Shown here: piece after piece, positions 13,811-22,279 of the stretch
How the letters are laid out: each line of letters starts with the position of its first letter
Position numbering within the stretch: the first letter of the stretch is position 1
NCBI GenBank assembly: GCA_902538915.1
Contig: CACBGZ010000001.1
Location: 369,108 to 433,107 of the forward strand
Reading direction: 5' to 3'
DNA from: an uncultured Pelagibacteraceae bacterium
Lineage (GTDB): Bacteria > Pseudomonadota > Alphaproteobacteria > Pelagibacterales > Pelagibacteraceae
DNA: 64,000 bases
The notes under the pieces: generated by a model
What the model was told of the DNA's origin: nothing
The model's input: the letters and a program-made list of their open reading frames with translations, nothing else
The model's database searches: none
Made by a program: the position numbers and the translations under genes

Positions 13811-14931
13811 GAAAGTTTTTCTGCATAAGATTTATCTAAAAAATTTTTTAGAGCTTTTAAGAAATTTGGAATATTAAGCAAAAAAGAATCGTGGCCTTTA
13901 TCAGACTCAATTTCAACAAAACCTACATTTGCACCAACTGCATTTAAGGCAATTACAATGTCTTTATTTTCTTGCGTTGGATAAAGCCAATCTGAGGTAA
14001 AAGATATTATGAAAAATTTCGCTTTAGTATTTTTAAAGGCGTCAGATAGATTGCCATTAAATTGTTTTACTAAATCAAAATAATCCATGGCTCTAGTAAT
14101 ATATAAATAGCTATTCGCATCGAACCGATCTACAAATACTGAACCTTGGTATCTAAGATAACTTTCAATTTGAAAGTCAGCATCAAAACCAAATTTTAAA
14201 TCATCTCTTTCTTGAAGTTTTCTGCCAAATTTTTCCTGAAGTCCCTTTTTTGAAAGATAAGTAATATGTGCAGCCATTCTAGCAACAGCTAATCCTTTAT
14301 CAGGTACAATGTTTTTTAAATTATAATTTCCATCTGACCAATTATGATCTGCCGCAATGGCTTGTCTGCCAAGTTCATTAAAAGCAATATTTTGAGCTGA
14401 ATGACTTGAAGTACACGCTATTGGTATTGCTGTTTTAGTTTTATTCGGATAATTACTAATAAATTGTAGGACTTGCATTCCACCCATTGAACCACCTACA
14501 ATTGAAAAAAGTTTTTTTATTCCAAAAAAATCTAACAGGTTAATTTGTGCATTTACCATGTCATTAATTGTGATAACTGGGAAATCTGTCCCATAAATTT
14601 TTTTTGTCTTGGGATTTTCATGACTTGGTCCAAAAGACCCCATACATCCACCTATTACATTTGCACAGATCACAAAATATTTATCTGTATCTATCGACTT
14701 ACCCGAACCTACTGCGTAAGACCACCAACCATCCTTTTTGGTCACTGGATTAATACCTGTTACAAATTGATCACCAGTTAAAGCATGAAATACCAAAATC
14801 GCATTATCTTTTTCATGATTTAGTGAACCATAAGTTTCATATGCTAACGGAAAATTATTAATAGTCTGACCACAATCTAATTTGAGTGGTTTTTCAACAA
14901 TCAAAGTCTTTATGTTTTGTTTAATACTCAT
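13807..14931 (-). CDS. metX: Homoserine O-acetyltransferase
   Basis: MetX transfers an acetyl group from acetyl-CoA to homoserine for methionine synthesis. The alpha/beta-hydrolase fold shows the nucleophile serine in GGSMGGMQVLQF, the catalytic Asp region SDWLYPTQ and the His in SDKGHDSFLL. The 374-residue length is normal. It is preceded by a SAM-II riboswitch and a strong promoter, so it should be repressed when S-adenosylmethionine is plentiful. The start codon lacks an obvious Shine-Dalgarno sequence just upstream. Confidence 0.95.
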   Translation of the reverse strand: MSIKQNIKTLIVEKPLKLDCGQTINNFPLAYETYGSLNHEKDNAILVFHALTGDQFVTGINPVTKKDGWWSYAVGSGKSIDTDKYFVICANVIGGCMGSFGPSHENPKTKKIYGTDFPVITINDMVNAQINLLDFFGIKKLFSIVGGSMGGMQVLQFISNYPNKTKTAIPIACTSSHSAQNIAFNELGRQAIAADHNWSDGNYNLKNIVPDKGLAVARMAAHITYLSKKGLQEKFGRKLQERDDLKFGFDADFQIESYLRYQGSVFVDRFDANSYLYITRAMDYFDLVKQFNGNLSDAFKNTKAKFFIISFTSDWLYPTQENKDIVIALNAVGANVGFVEIESDKGHDSFLLNIPNFLKALKNFLDKSYAEKLS

Positions 14932-14965
14932 AATAAAAGCTGAAAATTGAATTGTGAGAAAAAAA

Positions 14966-15018
14966 CTTTTTTAGCGGTTTTTTTAAAGCGCTCGCAATTC
15001 AGGTAAATCAGCGCGAGA
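14966..15018 (-). ncRNA. SAM-II riboswitch in the metX leader
   Basis: On the minus strand the leader reads CTCGCGCTGATTTACC, then TGAATTGCGAGCGC, an A-rich stretch and CGCTAAAAAAG. This closely resembles the known SAM-II (SAM-alpha) aptamer found upstream of metX/metA in alphaproteobacteria. The P1 helix is GCGCT (15010-15014) with AGCGC (14988-14992). The GATTTACC loop segment and the downstream GCTAAAAA form the pseudoknot side. SAM-II binds S-adenosylmethionine and usually shuts off translation or transcription. An A6-N-T7 stretch directly after it could form a weak alternative hairpin. Confidence 0.88.
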
Positions 15019-15020
15019 GC

Positions 15021-15049
15021 TTTGTACAAGAACTAATTTAGTATGTCAA
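15021..15049 (-). promoter_or_regulatory. Promoter of metX-metW-gloB
   Basis: A perfect -35 TTGACA (15044-15049, minus strand) is separated by exactly 17 bases from TACAAA (15021-15026). The predicted transcription start falls at the 5' edge of the SAM-II aptamer, so the RNA would begin almost directly with the riboswitch. Confidence 0.75.
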
Positions 15050-15124
15050 TTTTAAAAAATATTTTTAACTAATACTATATAAAAAATTGTTATTTTATTT
15101 ATAAAGGAGGCTTAAATTTAAAAC

Positions 15125-16210
15125 ATGACAACTATAAAAATTAAGAAATTTAATATCGACGCATATGAGCCTGGTAAATCTAGTGTCAAAAATTTAAGAA
15201 AAATTATTAAACTTTCTGCTAATGAGTCTGCACTTGGTTTTAGTAAAAGAGTTAAAAAAATAATCTCACAAAAAAGTTTAAAATTTTATAGGTATCCAGA
15301 TGGCAAGTCTGAAATATTACGTAAGCAAATTTCTAAAAAATTTGATTGTGATAAAGAAAAGATTATTTGTGGAGCAGGTTCGGATGAGGTTATTCAAATG
15401 TTATGCCAGCTTTTTCTTAAACCAAAAGATGAAGTGATTGTTCCTAAATACAGTTTTTTGATGTATAGAATTTATGCAAAAATAGTTGGAGCGAATGTAA
15501 TTTTCTCCAAAGAAAAAAATTTCAAAATTTCTATTTCAGAAATAATAAAAAAAGTTACAAAAAAAACTAAAATTGTCTTTTTAGCTAATCCAAATAACCC
15601 TACTGCTACTTATTTAACTAAGTTAGAATTATTAGAATTAAGAAAAAAGTTAAGAAAGAATATTTTGTTAGTTGTTGATGACGCATATGCTGAGTATATG
15701 AAAAATAAAGATTATGAATCGGGTTTAAATTTATTTAAAAATAACCCAAATGTTTTTATATTAAGAACGTTCTCTAAAATTTATGGGTTGTCATCTTTAA
15801 GAATTGGATGGGGCTATGGACCAAAAAAAATAATCAAAGCTTTAAATATTATAAAACCCCCATTTAATGTAAATGAAGTTGCTCAAAAAGCTGCAGTAGA
15901 ATCTTTAAAAGACGATAAATTTATATCTCGTTCAGTTAATCATAATTTTTTTTATGCAACAAAATTAAAAGATTTCCTGAAAAAGTACAACATTAGTACA
16001 AATGAAGTTTCTGCTAATTTTTTATTATTAAATTTCACTAAATGTAAATTTAATGCTAGATATTTTTACAAAAAATTAAAAAATAGTGGAATAATATTAA
16101 GATCTACAGAAGAGGGTTACAAAATAAAAGATATGTTAAGATTGACTATAGGATCTAAAAAAGAAAATTTAAAATTTATGAATAAAACAAAAAATATATT
16201 TAATAAATGA
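15125..16210 (+). CDS. hisC: Histidinol-phosphate / aromatic aminotransferase (HisC family)
   Basis: This is a fold-type I PLP-dependent aminotransferase of 361 residues. It shows LSANESALGFS, DGKSEILRKQIS, the GAGSDEVIQML phosphate-binding segment, NPNNPTAT, DDAYAEY and the PLP lysine in RTFSKIYGLSSLRIGWGYG. HisC converts imidazole-acetol phosphate to histidinol phosphate; many HisC proteins also transaminate aromatic keto acids. The partner gene tyrA, overlapping by 4 bases, suggests a role in tyrosine/phenylalanine synthesis. A strong AAAGGAGG (15103-15110) lies an unusually long 14 bases from the ATG. Confidence 0.9.
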   Translation: MTTIKIKKFNIDAYEPGKSSVKNLRKIIKLSANESALGFSKRVKKIISQKSLKFYRYPDGKSEILRKQISKKFDCDKEKIICGAGSDEVIQMLCQLFLKPKDEVIVPKYSFLMYRIYAKIVGANVIFSKEKNFKISISEIIKKVTKKTKIVFLANPNNPTATYLTKLELLELRKKLRKNILLVVDDAYAEYMKNKDYESGLNLFKNNPNVFILRTFSKIYGLSSLRIGWGYGPKKIIKALNIIKPPFNVNEVAQKAAVESLKDDKFISRSVNHNFFYATKLKDFLKKYNISTNEVSANFLLLNFTKCKFNARYFYKKLKNSGIILRSTEEGYKIKDMLRLTIGSKKENLKFMNKTKNIFNK

Positions 16211-17106
16211 AAAAGGTTTTTATCATAGGCTGTGGTTTGCTTGGTTCTTCTTTAGTTAGAATAATTGTAAAAAAAAAATTAGCAGAAAAAATTTTTATAT
16301 ACGAAAAATCTAAGCTGAACATAATCAAAATTAAAAGATTAAAGTTGCCAGTCACAATTGTAAAATCATTGAGAGATGGTGCATTAAATTCAGATCTAAT
16401 AATTTTTTGTACACCTATGAGCCAATACAAAGGACTTATTTTAAAGATAAATAATTTTATTTCACCGAAAACAATCATAACAGATGTTGGTTCTGCAAAA
16501 ATAAACTCGTCTAAAATAATTAAGAATTTTTTAAAAAAAGGAGTTTATTGGACACAAAGCCATCCTATAGCAGGATCGGAGGTAAGTGGGCCTGAGTACG
16601 GTAAAGATAATATGTTTAAAAACAAATGGTGTGTATTGATAAAAGATAAAGAAACAAATATTAAGCATTTAAGATTTCTAGACTCTTTTTGGAAAAAAGT
16701 AGGCTCTAAAACAGTTAAAATGAATTCGGAAAAACACGATAAAATTTTCTCAATTACAAGTCATTTACCTCATTTGATAGCCTATAACCTTGTAAAATCA
16801 GCAAAAGATTATGAAAAAAAAATAAAATTAGACCTCATCAAGTATAGCGCTGGAGGTTTAAGGGATTTTTCAAGAATTGCAGCATCTAATGAAATAATGT
16901 GGCGAGATATTTTTTTTGATAATAGCCAAAATATTGCAAAAGTGATTGATATTTTTGTGAAAAATTTAAAAGACTTTAAAAAAGATATTAAACTAAAAAA
17001 AAATAAATCGATAATTAGTAAGCTAATTAAAGCAAAAAGGGTTAGATCTCAAATTATAAAGTTAAAACAAGATATCAATAGGCCTGATTTTGGTAGATCT
17101 AATTAG
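16207..17106 (+). CDS. tyrA: Prephenate/arogenate dehydrogenase
   Basis: TyrA oxidatively decarboxylates prephenate or arogenate on the way to tyrosine. The 299-residue protein begins with the NAD-binding GCGLLGSSLVR (residues 7-17), followed by TDVGSAK and the diagnostic SHPIAGSEVSGPEYG. The C-terminal domain shows SAGGLRDFSRIAAS. It overlaps hisC by ATGA. Its 3' end overlaps the convergent sulfotransferase gene by 8 bases. Substrate preference cannot be told from sequence by eye. Confidence 0.92.
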   Translation: MKKVFIIGCGLLGSSLVRIIVKKKLAEKIFIYEKSKLNIIKIKRLKLPVTIVKSLRDGALNSDLIIFCTPMSQYKGLILKINNFISPKTIITDVGSAKINSSKIIKNFLKKGVYWTQSHPIAGSEVSGPEYGKDNMFKNKWCVLIKDKETNIKHLRFLDSFWKKVGSKTVKMNSEKHDKIFSITSHLPHLIAYNLVKSAKDYEKKIKLDLIKYSAGGLRDFSRIAASNEIMWRDIFFDNSQNIAKVIDIFVKNLKDFKKDIKLKKNKSIISKLIKAKRVRSQIIKLKQDINRPDFGRSN

Positions 17107-18646
17107 CTTCAATAATAGATTTTACGTTTTTAAGATAATCCTTGTATCGATCAGAAGAATTAATTGCTGTTTTATAAATTGGTTTTCTCGCTTGTGTTGA
17201 ACTTGCTGTTTTGATCGCTCTTTTGTTTTTATGATGATTTAGGCAATTATCATCCCATTCTAATTCACAAAATTCTAATAGTTTTCTTATTTGTTTTTCA
17301 GGATTTTCAACAAGTTCTGGATAATGAATGTCGAAAATTGTTTTTGGAAATTTTTTTTTAAAAAATCCTACTAAATCGTCATATAATTTGTAAAAATTTG
17401 CTATATCTTCCAAATCATTGGTAAATGGCATTGAGTTTGGGAAATAATTCTTAAAATTTGACCAAACAATGTCCATAGAATTTCTTTTACAATTTATTAT
17501 TTTTGCATTAGGGAAAAGATATTTAATAAAGCCAATAAATCTAAAGTTCAAAGGAGCTTTATCTGTGAAAATTTTAGACGAGAAGTCATAATTTGAAATT
17601 TTTTCTAAATATTCTCTTCTACAAGACAAGATTAGATTATAAATTTCACTTTTATCCAAATTTTTGTTTTCATTGAATTTTTGAAAAATTTTTCTTGCTT
17701 CTTTTTCTAAAAAAGGTAGTTCACCTCCACCAAATATTTTTTTGTGCGATGACAATATTTGTTCTACTAGTGAAGTACCTGATCTTGGCATCCCAATAAT
17801 AAAAATTAATTTTCTTGGAATATCCTTATTTTTAATATCTAAATTTTCAAAATTAAAATTTTTAATTTTATTAAAATCATTTTTTTCTTCATCTAATTTA
17901 TACTTTGTTATTTTCTTAATTATTTTATTTCCTTGTGAATAATTTTTAAACGATTTTTCATAATCACTAATGTCCTCAAAATATTTTCCCAAGGCAAAAT
18001 ATAAATGAGACTTTTGTATTTCATTTAATTGCATATTCTCTAACTTATTATTAATACTTTTATAGTGTGGATGATCCTTGCTGTATTTTGTTATATTTGA
18101 CAACATTCTATCTGCTTGAGTAAATTTTGGATTAAAGGTTAAAATTTTATTTAGACATTCTGAAGATTTATCAAATTCACCTAAAGCTTCATGGTTAATT
18201 GCTAAATTATAATAAGGCTCAATCAATTTATCATTTATCTTTAAAATTTTATTAAAATACTCAATAGCTTCTTTATTTAGATTTAAATAATTTTTTAGAT
18301 TTCCTAAATTATTTAGGATACTTATGTATTTGGGTGCTTCATCTAACCCTCTTTTGAAATATGTCTCAGCTTTTTTGAAATTATTTAATTTAAAATGTGA
18401 AAGGCCAATATTGTTTAAAAAATGAGGATTTCTTGAATTAGCTTTTAAAGCTGTTTCCATTATTTCTATAGATTTATCATATTTACCTAAACTTTGATAA
18501 GATAGGCTTAATAAATTAAACAACACTTGATGTTTTCTTTTTTTTAGTAAAATTTTTGTTTCATCTACAACCTCTTTAAACAAACCAACTTTTAGCTTAT
18601 TAGTTAAAATATTTACTTTTTTTTCTAATTCCAAGTCGTTAATCAT
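17099..18646 (-). CDS. TPR-repeat sulfotransferase
   Basis: Residues about 40-225 consist of tetratricopeptide repeats (for example LFNLLSLSYQSLGKYDKSI, then FLNNIGLSHFKLNNFKKAE). From about 280 a sulfotransferase domain follows, with the PAPS 5'-phosphosulfate loop IGMPRSGTSLVEQILSSH (GMPRSGTS near 285-292) and the 3'-phosphate segment with NCKRNSMDIVWSNF. Such TPR-sulfotransferase fusions are common in marine bacteria and resemble tyrosylprotein or glycan sulfotransferases. The acceptor is unknown. No signal peptide is visible, so it is probably cytoplasmic. It is followed upstream by an NlpC/P60 gene 2 bases away. Confidence 0.85.
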   Translation of the reverse strand: MINDLELEKKVNILTNKLKVGLFKEVVDETKILLKKRKHQVLFNLLSLSYQSLGKYDKSIEIMETALKANSRNPHFLNNIGLSHFKLNNFKKAETYFKRGLDEAPKYISILNNLGNLKNYLNLNKEAIEYFNKILKINDKLIEPYYNLAINHEALGEFDKSSECLNKILTFNPKFTQADRMLSNITKYSKDHPHYKSINNKLENMQLNEIQKSHLYFALGKYFEDISDYEKSFKNYSQGNKIIKKITKYKLDEEKNDFNKIKNFNFENLDIKNKDIPRKLIFIIGMPRSGTSLVEQILSSHKKIFGGGELPFLEKEARKIFQKFNENKNLDKSEIYNLILSCRREYLEKISNYDFSSKIFTDKAPLNFRFIGFIKYLFPNAKIINCKRNSMDIVWSNFKNYFPNSMPFTNDLEDIANFYKLYDDLVGFFKKKFPKTIFDIHYPELVENPEKQIRKLLEFCELEWDDNCLNHHKNKRAIKTASSTQARKPIYKTAINSSDRYKDYLKNVKSIIEAN

Positions 18647-18648
18647 TA

Positions 18649-19383
18649 TTAAAGATTTATTGGTTTTAATTTTGTATCTTTGAATATTCTATTGATAGTT
18701 TTTTTTATATTCATTATCAAAACTTTTTTTTTTGGGCCATAGGCATGTATTAAGTTTTTTTTATTTAGACGATATGCAACATGACCTTTCCAAAAAATAA
18801 TATTTTTTTTAAAATTTTTTTTATCAGTAATACTTCTACAATACCTTAGTTGATCTTTTGTGTCTCTTGGAAAAAAAATTCTATTATAAAAAAAGAAGAT
18901 TTGTATTAGAGCAGAGCAATCAATACCCTTAGAAGATTTTCCACCCCATAAATATTTTGTATTCAAAAAAAGTTTTAAAATCTTTGTTAGATTTTTTTCA
19001 AAATGATCAACTTTCTTTGTGTCAACGATTTTTACCCATTTTCTCTTTTCATATTCAAAAAATTCTTTTTTTTTGGTAATAACAGAAATTCTTGAGCCGA
19101 AATATAAAAAATTTTTCGTTTTGATAAATTTATCACCTTTTTTTCTAAATACTCTTGACCTAGGCCTACAAATTTTATTTGTTGGCTTAAATTTTCTTAA
19201 AAATTTATAACGTTTTATAAAACCAGTATAATTATCATATTCAGTTCTAATTTTAATCCATTCCTTGTTTTTTGATAAAATTTTGAATTTTTCACCATAT
19301 AAAATTTGGGATATAACTTCAGAATTATAAGAAGGTCTTAAATTTATATTTCCAATAGGTTTATTATAAAAATTATTTTTCAC
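18649..19383 (-). CDS. SH3-domain NlpC/P60 peptidase (peptidoglycan endopeptidase)
   Basis: NlpC/P60 enzymes cut the D-Glu-diaminopimelate bond of peptide stems. Residues about 10-130 look like bacterial SH3 repeats (GNINLRPSYNSEVISQILYGE). The C-terminal domain has the catalytic Cys156 in GIDCSALIQ and histidines at about 201 (GHVAYR) and 213 (LIHAYG). No signal peptide is visible, which fits the cytosolic muropeptide-processing members. The start overlaps the AmpG-like transporter gene by about 11 bases, consistent with a joint role in cell wall recycling. Confidence 0.82.
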   Translation of the reverse strand: MKNNFYNKPIGNINLRPSYNSEVISQILYGEKFKILSKNKEWIKIRTEYDNYTGFIKRYKFLRKFKPTNKICRPRSRVFRKKGDKFIKTKNFLYFGSRISVITKKKEFFEYEKRKWVKIVDTKKVDHFEKNLTKILKLFLNTKYLWGGKSSKGIDCSALIQIFFFYNRIFFPRDTKDQLRYCRSITDKKNFKKNIIFWKGHVAYRLNKKNLIHAYGPKKKVLIMNIKKTINRIFKDTKLKPINL

Positions 19384-20749
19384 TTAATTTTAGTTTATTC
19401 CTCATCATCCATAATATAATAAGAGATGGAACTACCATTAATGCTGTTATTATAAAAAATATTCCCCAATCACCATTTAACCAGTCTACTAGCGCGCCAG
19501 ATGATGATGCTAAGGTAGTTCTTCCAGCAGTCCCTATAGATGCTAAAAGAGCATATTGGGTTGCAGTATATGCTCTGTCTACTAAAAGAGAGATAAAAGC
19601 AACAAAAGCAACAGTAGCAAAAGCAGCAGCTATGTCATCAAAAATGACAGCGATAGCAAATAATATTTCTGACTTTTCAGACCAAGCAAGCACACTAAAT
19701 AAAAGGTTTGTACTTGCCATAATTAATCCTGCCAAGAACATTGCTTTTAAAACACCAGATCTTATAACAAACAAGCCACCTAAAAGCGTGAATACTACAG
19801 TTGTAATCCATCCTAAGGTTTTTGAATAAATAGCTATATCAGATTTACTAAAGCCAATTTCTTTGTAAAAAATTATCGACATTCTTCCTAGAAAAGCCTC
19901 ACCTACTTTAAATAGAAAAACAAAACTAAGAATTCCGATTGCAATAGAAAAACCGTTTTTCTTAAAAAAACTTATAATAGGGCCACTAATTGTCCCACCA
20001 ATCCATGTCAAAAATTTTGACAAAAAATTTTCATTTCCAAGTTGATTTGAGATTATTTTATCATTTTCTTTTTGTTGGCTTTGTCTTTCATTGCTACCTG
20101 CTTCATTTATGAACATTAAACCAACATTCATTAAAATGATTAAGATACCCAAAATTAAAAATGTTAATTGCCAATAATTTTCAAATCCCCGGTTTTGTAA
20201 AAATTCAGCAGAAAATAATGAGAGAACACCTCCAAGTTTATAACCACTCCACCATCCAACTACAGCCATCGCTGCTCCAGCTGCCATTGATTTTCCCTCA
20301 TTTTCTCCAATTTGTTCTATTCTTAAAGCATCTACAGTTATGTCCTGAGTGGCTGATGCAATAGCAATAATTAATCCTGTTGAAATTACAAAAGTTAAAT
20401 TTATTGTTGGATTAGAGATGCTCCATAAAATAAGTGAAAATAAAATGATAATTTGCATTAAGACTATCCACCCTCTTCTGTGACCAATTTTTTTTGTCAA
20501 AAAAGGAATTTGTATTCTATCTACTAAAGGTGCCCACAAATAATTAAAAGCGTAAACACCAAAAATTAAGCCCGCCCATCCAATTGTTGATCTGCTCAAT
20601 CCATCTTCTTTTAACCACAAACTAAGACTGCTTCCAATTAATACCCAAGGGAAACCTGAAATTGCACCTAATAATAAAATCTTTAACATCCTCTTGTCAA
20701 AATAAATTGAAAAAGTTTCTGAAAAAGATTGTTTTTTAAATTCTATCAT
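19373..20749 (-). CDS. AmpG-like muropeptide permease (major facilitator superfamily)
   Basis: The protein has about 12 membrane segments and AmpG landmarks: ILLLGAISGFPWVLIGSSLSLWL at the N-terminus, YAFNYLWAPLVDR, GHRRGWIVLMQ and ASATQDITVDALRIE. AmpG imports anhydro-muropeptides from the periplasm. The start at 20749 (MIEFKKQSF) gives 458 residues and lies just after the trkH stop. A longer frame reaching 20839 lies within trkH and is rejected. Neighbouring NlpC/P60 supports a recycling role. Confidence 0.85.
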   Translation of the reverse strand: MIEFKKQSFSETFSIYFDKRMLKILLLGAISGFPWVLIGSSLSLWLKEDGLSRSTIGWAGLIFGVYAFNYLWAPLVDRIQIPFLTKKIGHRRGWIVLMQIIILFSLILWSISNPTINLTFVISTGLIIAIASATQDITVDALRIEQIGENEGKSMAAGAAMAVVGWWSGYKLGGVLSLFSAEFLQNRGFENYWQLTFLILGILIILMNVGLMFINEAGSNERQSQQKENDKIISNQLGNENFLSKFLTWIGGTISGPIISFFKKNGFSIAIGILSFVFLFKVGEAFLGRMSIIFYKEIGFSKSDIAIYSKTLGWITTVVFTLLGGLFVIRSGVLKAMFLAGLIMASTNLLFSVLAWSEKSEILFAIAVIFDDIAAAFATVAFVAFISLLVDRAYTATQYALLASIGTAGRTTLASSSGALVDWLNGDWGIFFIITALMVVPSLIILWMMRNKLKLSEK

Positions 20750-20751
20750 TA

Positions 20752-22191
20752 TTAATTTCTCCAAAAAGATGGCAAAAATAAAACTAATATTGCAAATAAT
20801 TCTAATCTTCCTAGTATCATTCCTAATGATAAGATCCATTTAGAAACATCAGGTAAAGATGAAAAATTACCGTTAGGACCAATTTCTGGACCAAGTCCAG
20901 GCCCAACATTAGAAATTGAGGTTGCAGCTCCAGAAATAGCTGTAATGAAATCTAAACCAGTCAACGAGAGTAAAGCGGTTAGAATAAAAAAAATTACAAA
21001 ATAAAAAAATATAAAAGAAATTATAGATGAGATAAATTTTTCATCAATTGAGCTTTGATTGTATTTTATAATAAATACGCCCTTAGGGTAAATTATCTTT
21101 TTTAGTTGATTTATTATAAATAAATATAATATTTGAAATCTGAAAATTTTTACACCACAAGTCGTTGACCCTGCACATCCACCTATAAACATTAAAGACA
21201 AGAAAATCAATAAAGAAAAACCACCCCAGTTATCAAATTGTGCATTGACGTAACCAGTGCCAGTAAGAATTGAAATTACATTAAAAAATATTGAACGTGT
21301 ATTATAAGAACTTGAATTATTTAAAATTAGATATATCGATAAAATTATAATACTTATAAATATTATTTTAAAGAAAGTTTTTATTTGAGTGTCTGAAAAA
21401 AAGATATTCTTATTTCCACTAATAAACTTAATATATGTAATAAATGGTAAGCTACCTAAAATTATAAAAAACATAGCTGAAATTTCAATAGCTATACTAT
21501 CGAAAAAACCGATTGAATCATTATAATTTGAAAATCCTCCAGTAGCTAAAGTAGTCATTGAGTGTGTTATACTGTCAAAAATGTTCATTCCAAAAACATA
21601 ATAAGTTAACCCACACATCATTGTCAGGACTGAATAAATATAGATTAATCGAACAGCAATTTCTTTTGATTTAGGAAGTACTTTTTCAGAGGAGTCATTA
21701 CTTGAAATTTTAAACAATTGCATACCACCCACATTCATTATGGGCATAAGCGTTATCGCCATTATAATTATTCCTATTCCACCTAACCATTGGAGTATTG
21801 CTCTCCACAAAAGAATACTCTTTGGCATATTTTCTAAGTTCGCAATTATAGTTGATCCAGTGGTGGTAATGCCAGACATACTCTCAAAAAAAGCGTTGGT
21901 AAACGAGAAATCTAGATTCGAGAAAAAAAAAGGTAAAGATCCAAAAATAGCGACACTTAGCCAGGATAATGCAGTTAATAAAAAGGCTTGTTGTAAATTT
22001 AATTTATTTTCGTGGTCCAGATTTGATAAGAAAAATAATGTACCAAAAATAATTGTTACTATAGAAGCACCAAAAAAAGATGAGTCAATCTCTTGATAAA
22101 AAAATTGAGCTATTATTGGAATGAACATAAAAATTCCAAGAATTATCTGTAATATTCCTAACGTAAAAAAAACTGTTTTATAATTAGACAT
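20752..22191 (-). CDS. trkH: Trk-type potassium uptake membrane protein
   Basis: TrkH forms the K+ channel-like pore of the Trk system. The 479-residue protein shows the repeated pore-loop signatures: SGITTTGSTI, TLATGGFSNYNDS, LTGTGYVN and ATSISNVGPGLG, each near a selectivity-filter glycine. The GGCAGSTTCGVKIFRF segment is also typical. The regulatory subunit TrkA is not in the window. It is divergent from lysS across an 88-base gap and 2 bases ahead of the AmpG-like gene. Confidence 0.93.
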   Translation of the reverse strand: MSNYKTVFFTLGILQIILGIFMFIPIIAQFFYQEIDSSFFGASIVTIIFGTLFFLSNLDHENKLNLQQAFLLTALSWLSVAIFGSLPFFFSNLDFSFTNAFFESMSGITTTGSTIIANLENMPKSILLWRAILQWLGGIGIIIMAITLMPIMNVGGMQLFKISSNDSSEKVLPKSKEIAVRLIYIYSVLTMMCGLTYYVFGMNIFDSITHSMTTLATGGFSNYNDSIGFFDSIAIEISAMFFIILGSLPFITYIKFISGNKNIFFSDTQIKTFFKIIFISIIILSIYLILNNSSSYNTRSIFFNVISILTGTGYVNAQFDNWGGFSLLIFLSLMFIGGCAGSTTCGVKIFRFQILYLFIINQLKKIIYPKGVFIIKYNQSSIDEKFISSIISFIFFYFVIFFILTALLSLTGLDFITAISGAATSISNVGPGLGPEIGPNGNFSSLPDVSKWILSLGMILGRLELFAILVLFLPSFWRN

Positions 22192-22279
22192 TTTGAGAAG
22201 AGATTATTTTATGGTAAATAAATTTCAACTCTATAAGAATAAACTTAACCACTAATATTAGATTATATTTGAATTATTC

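Noticed and set aside
20750-20839. Longer start for the AmpG-like transporter
   Set aside because: The extension lies within trkH and is not like the AmpG N-terminus. The ATG at 20749 follows the trkH stop.
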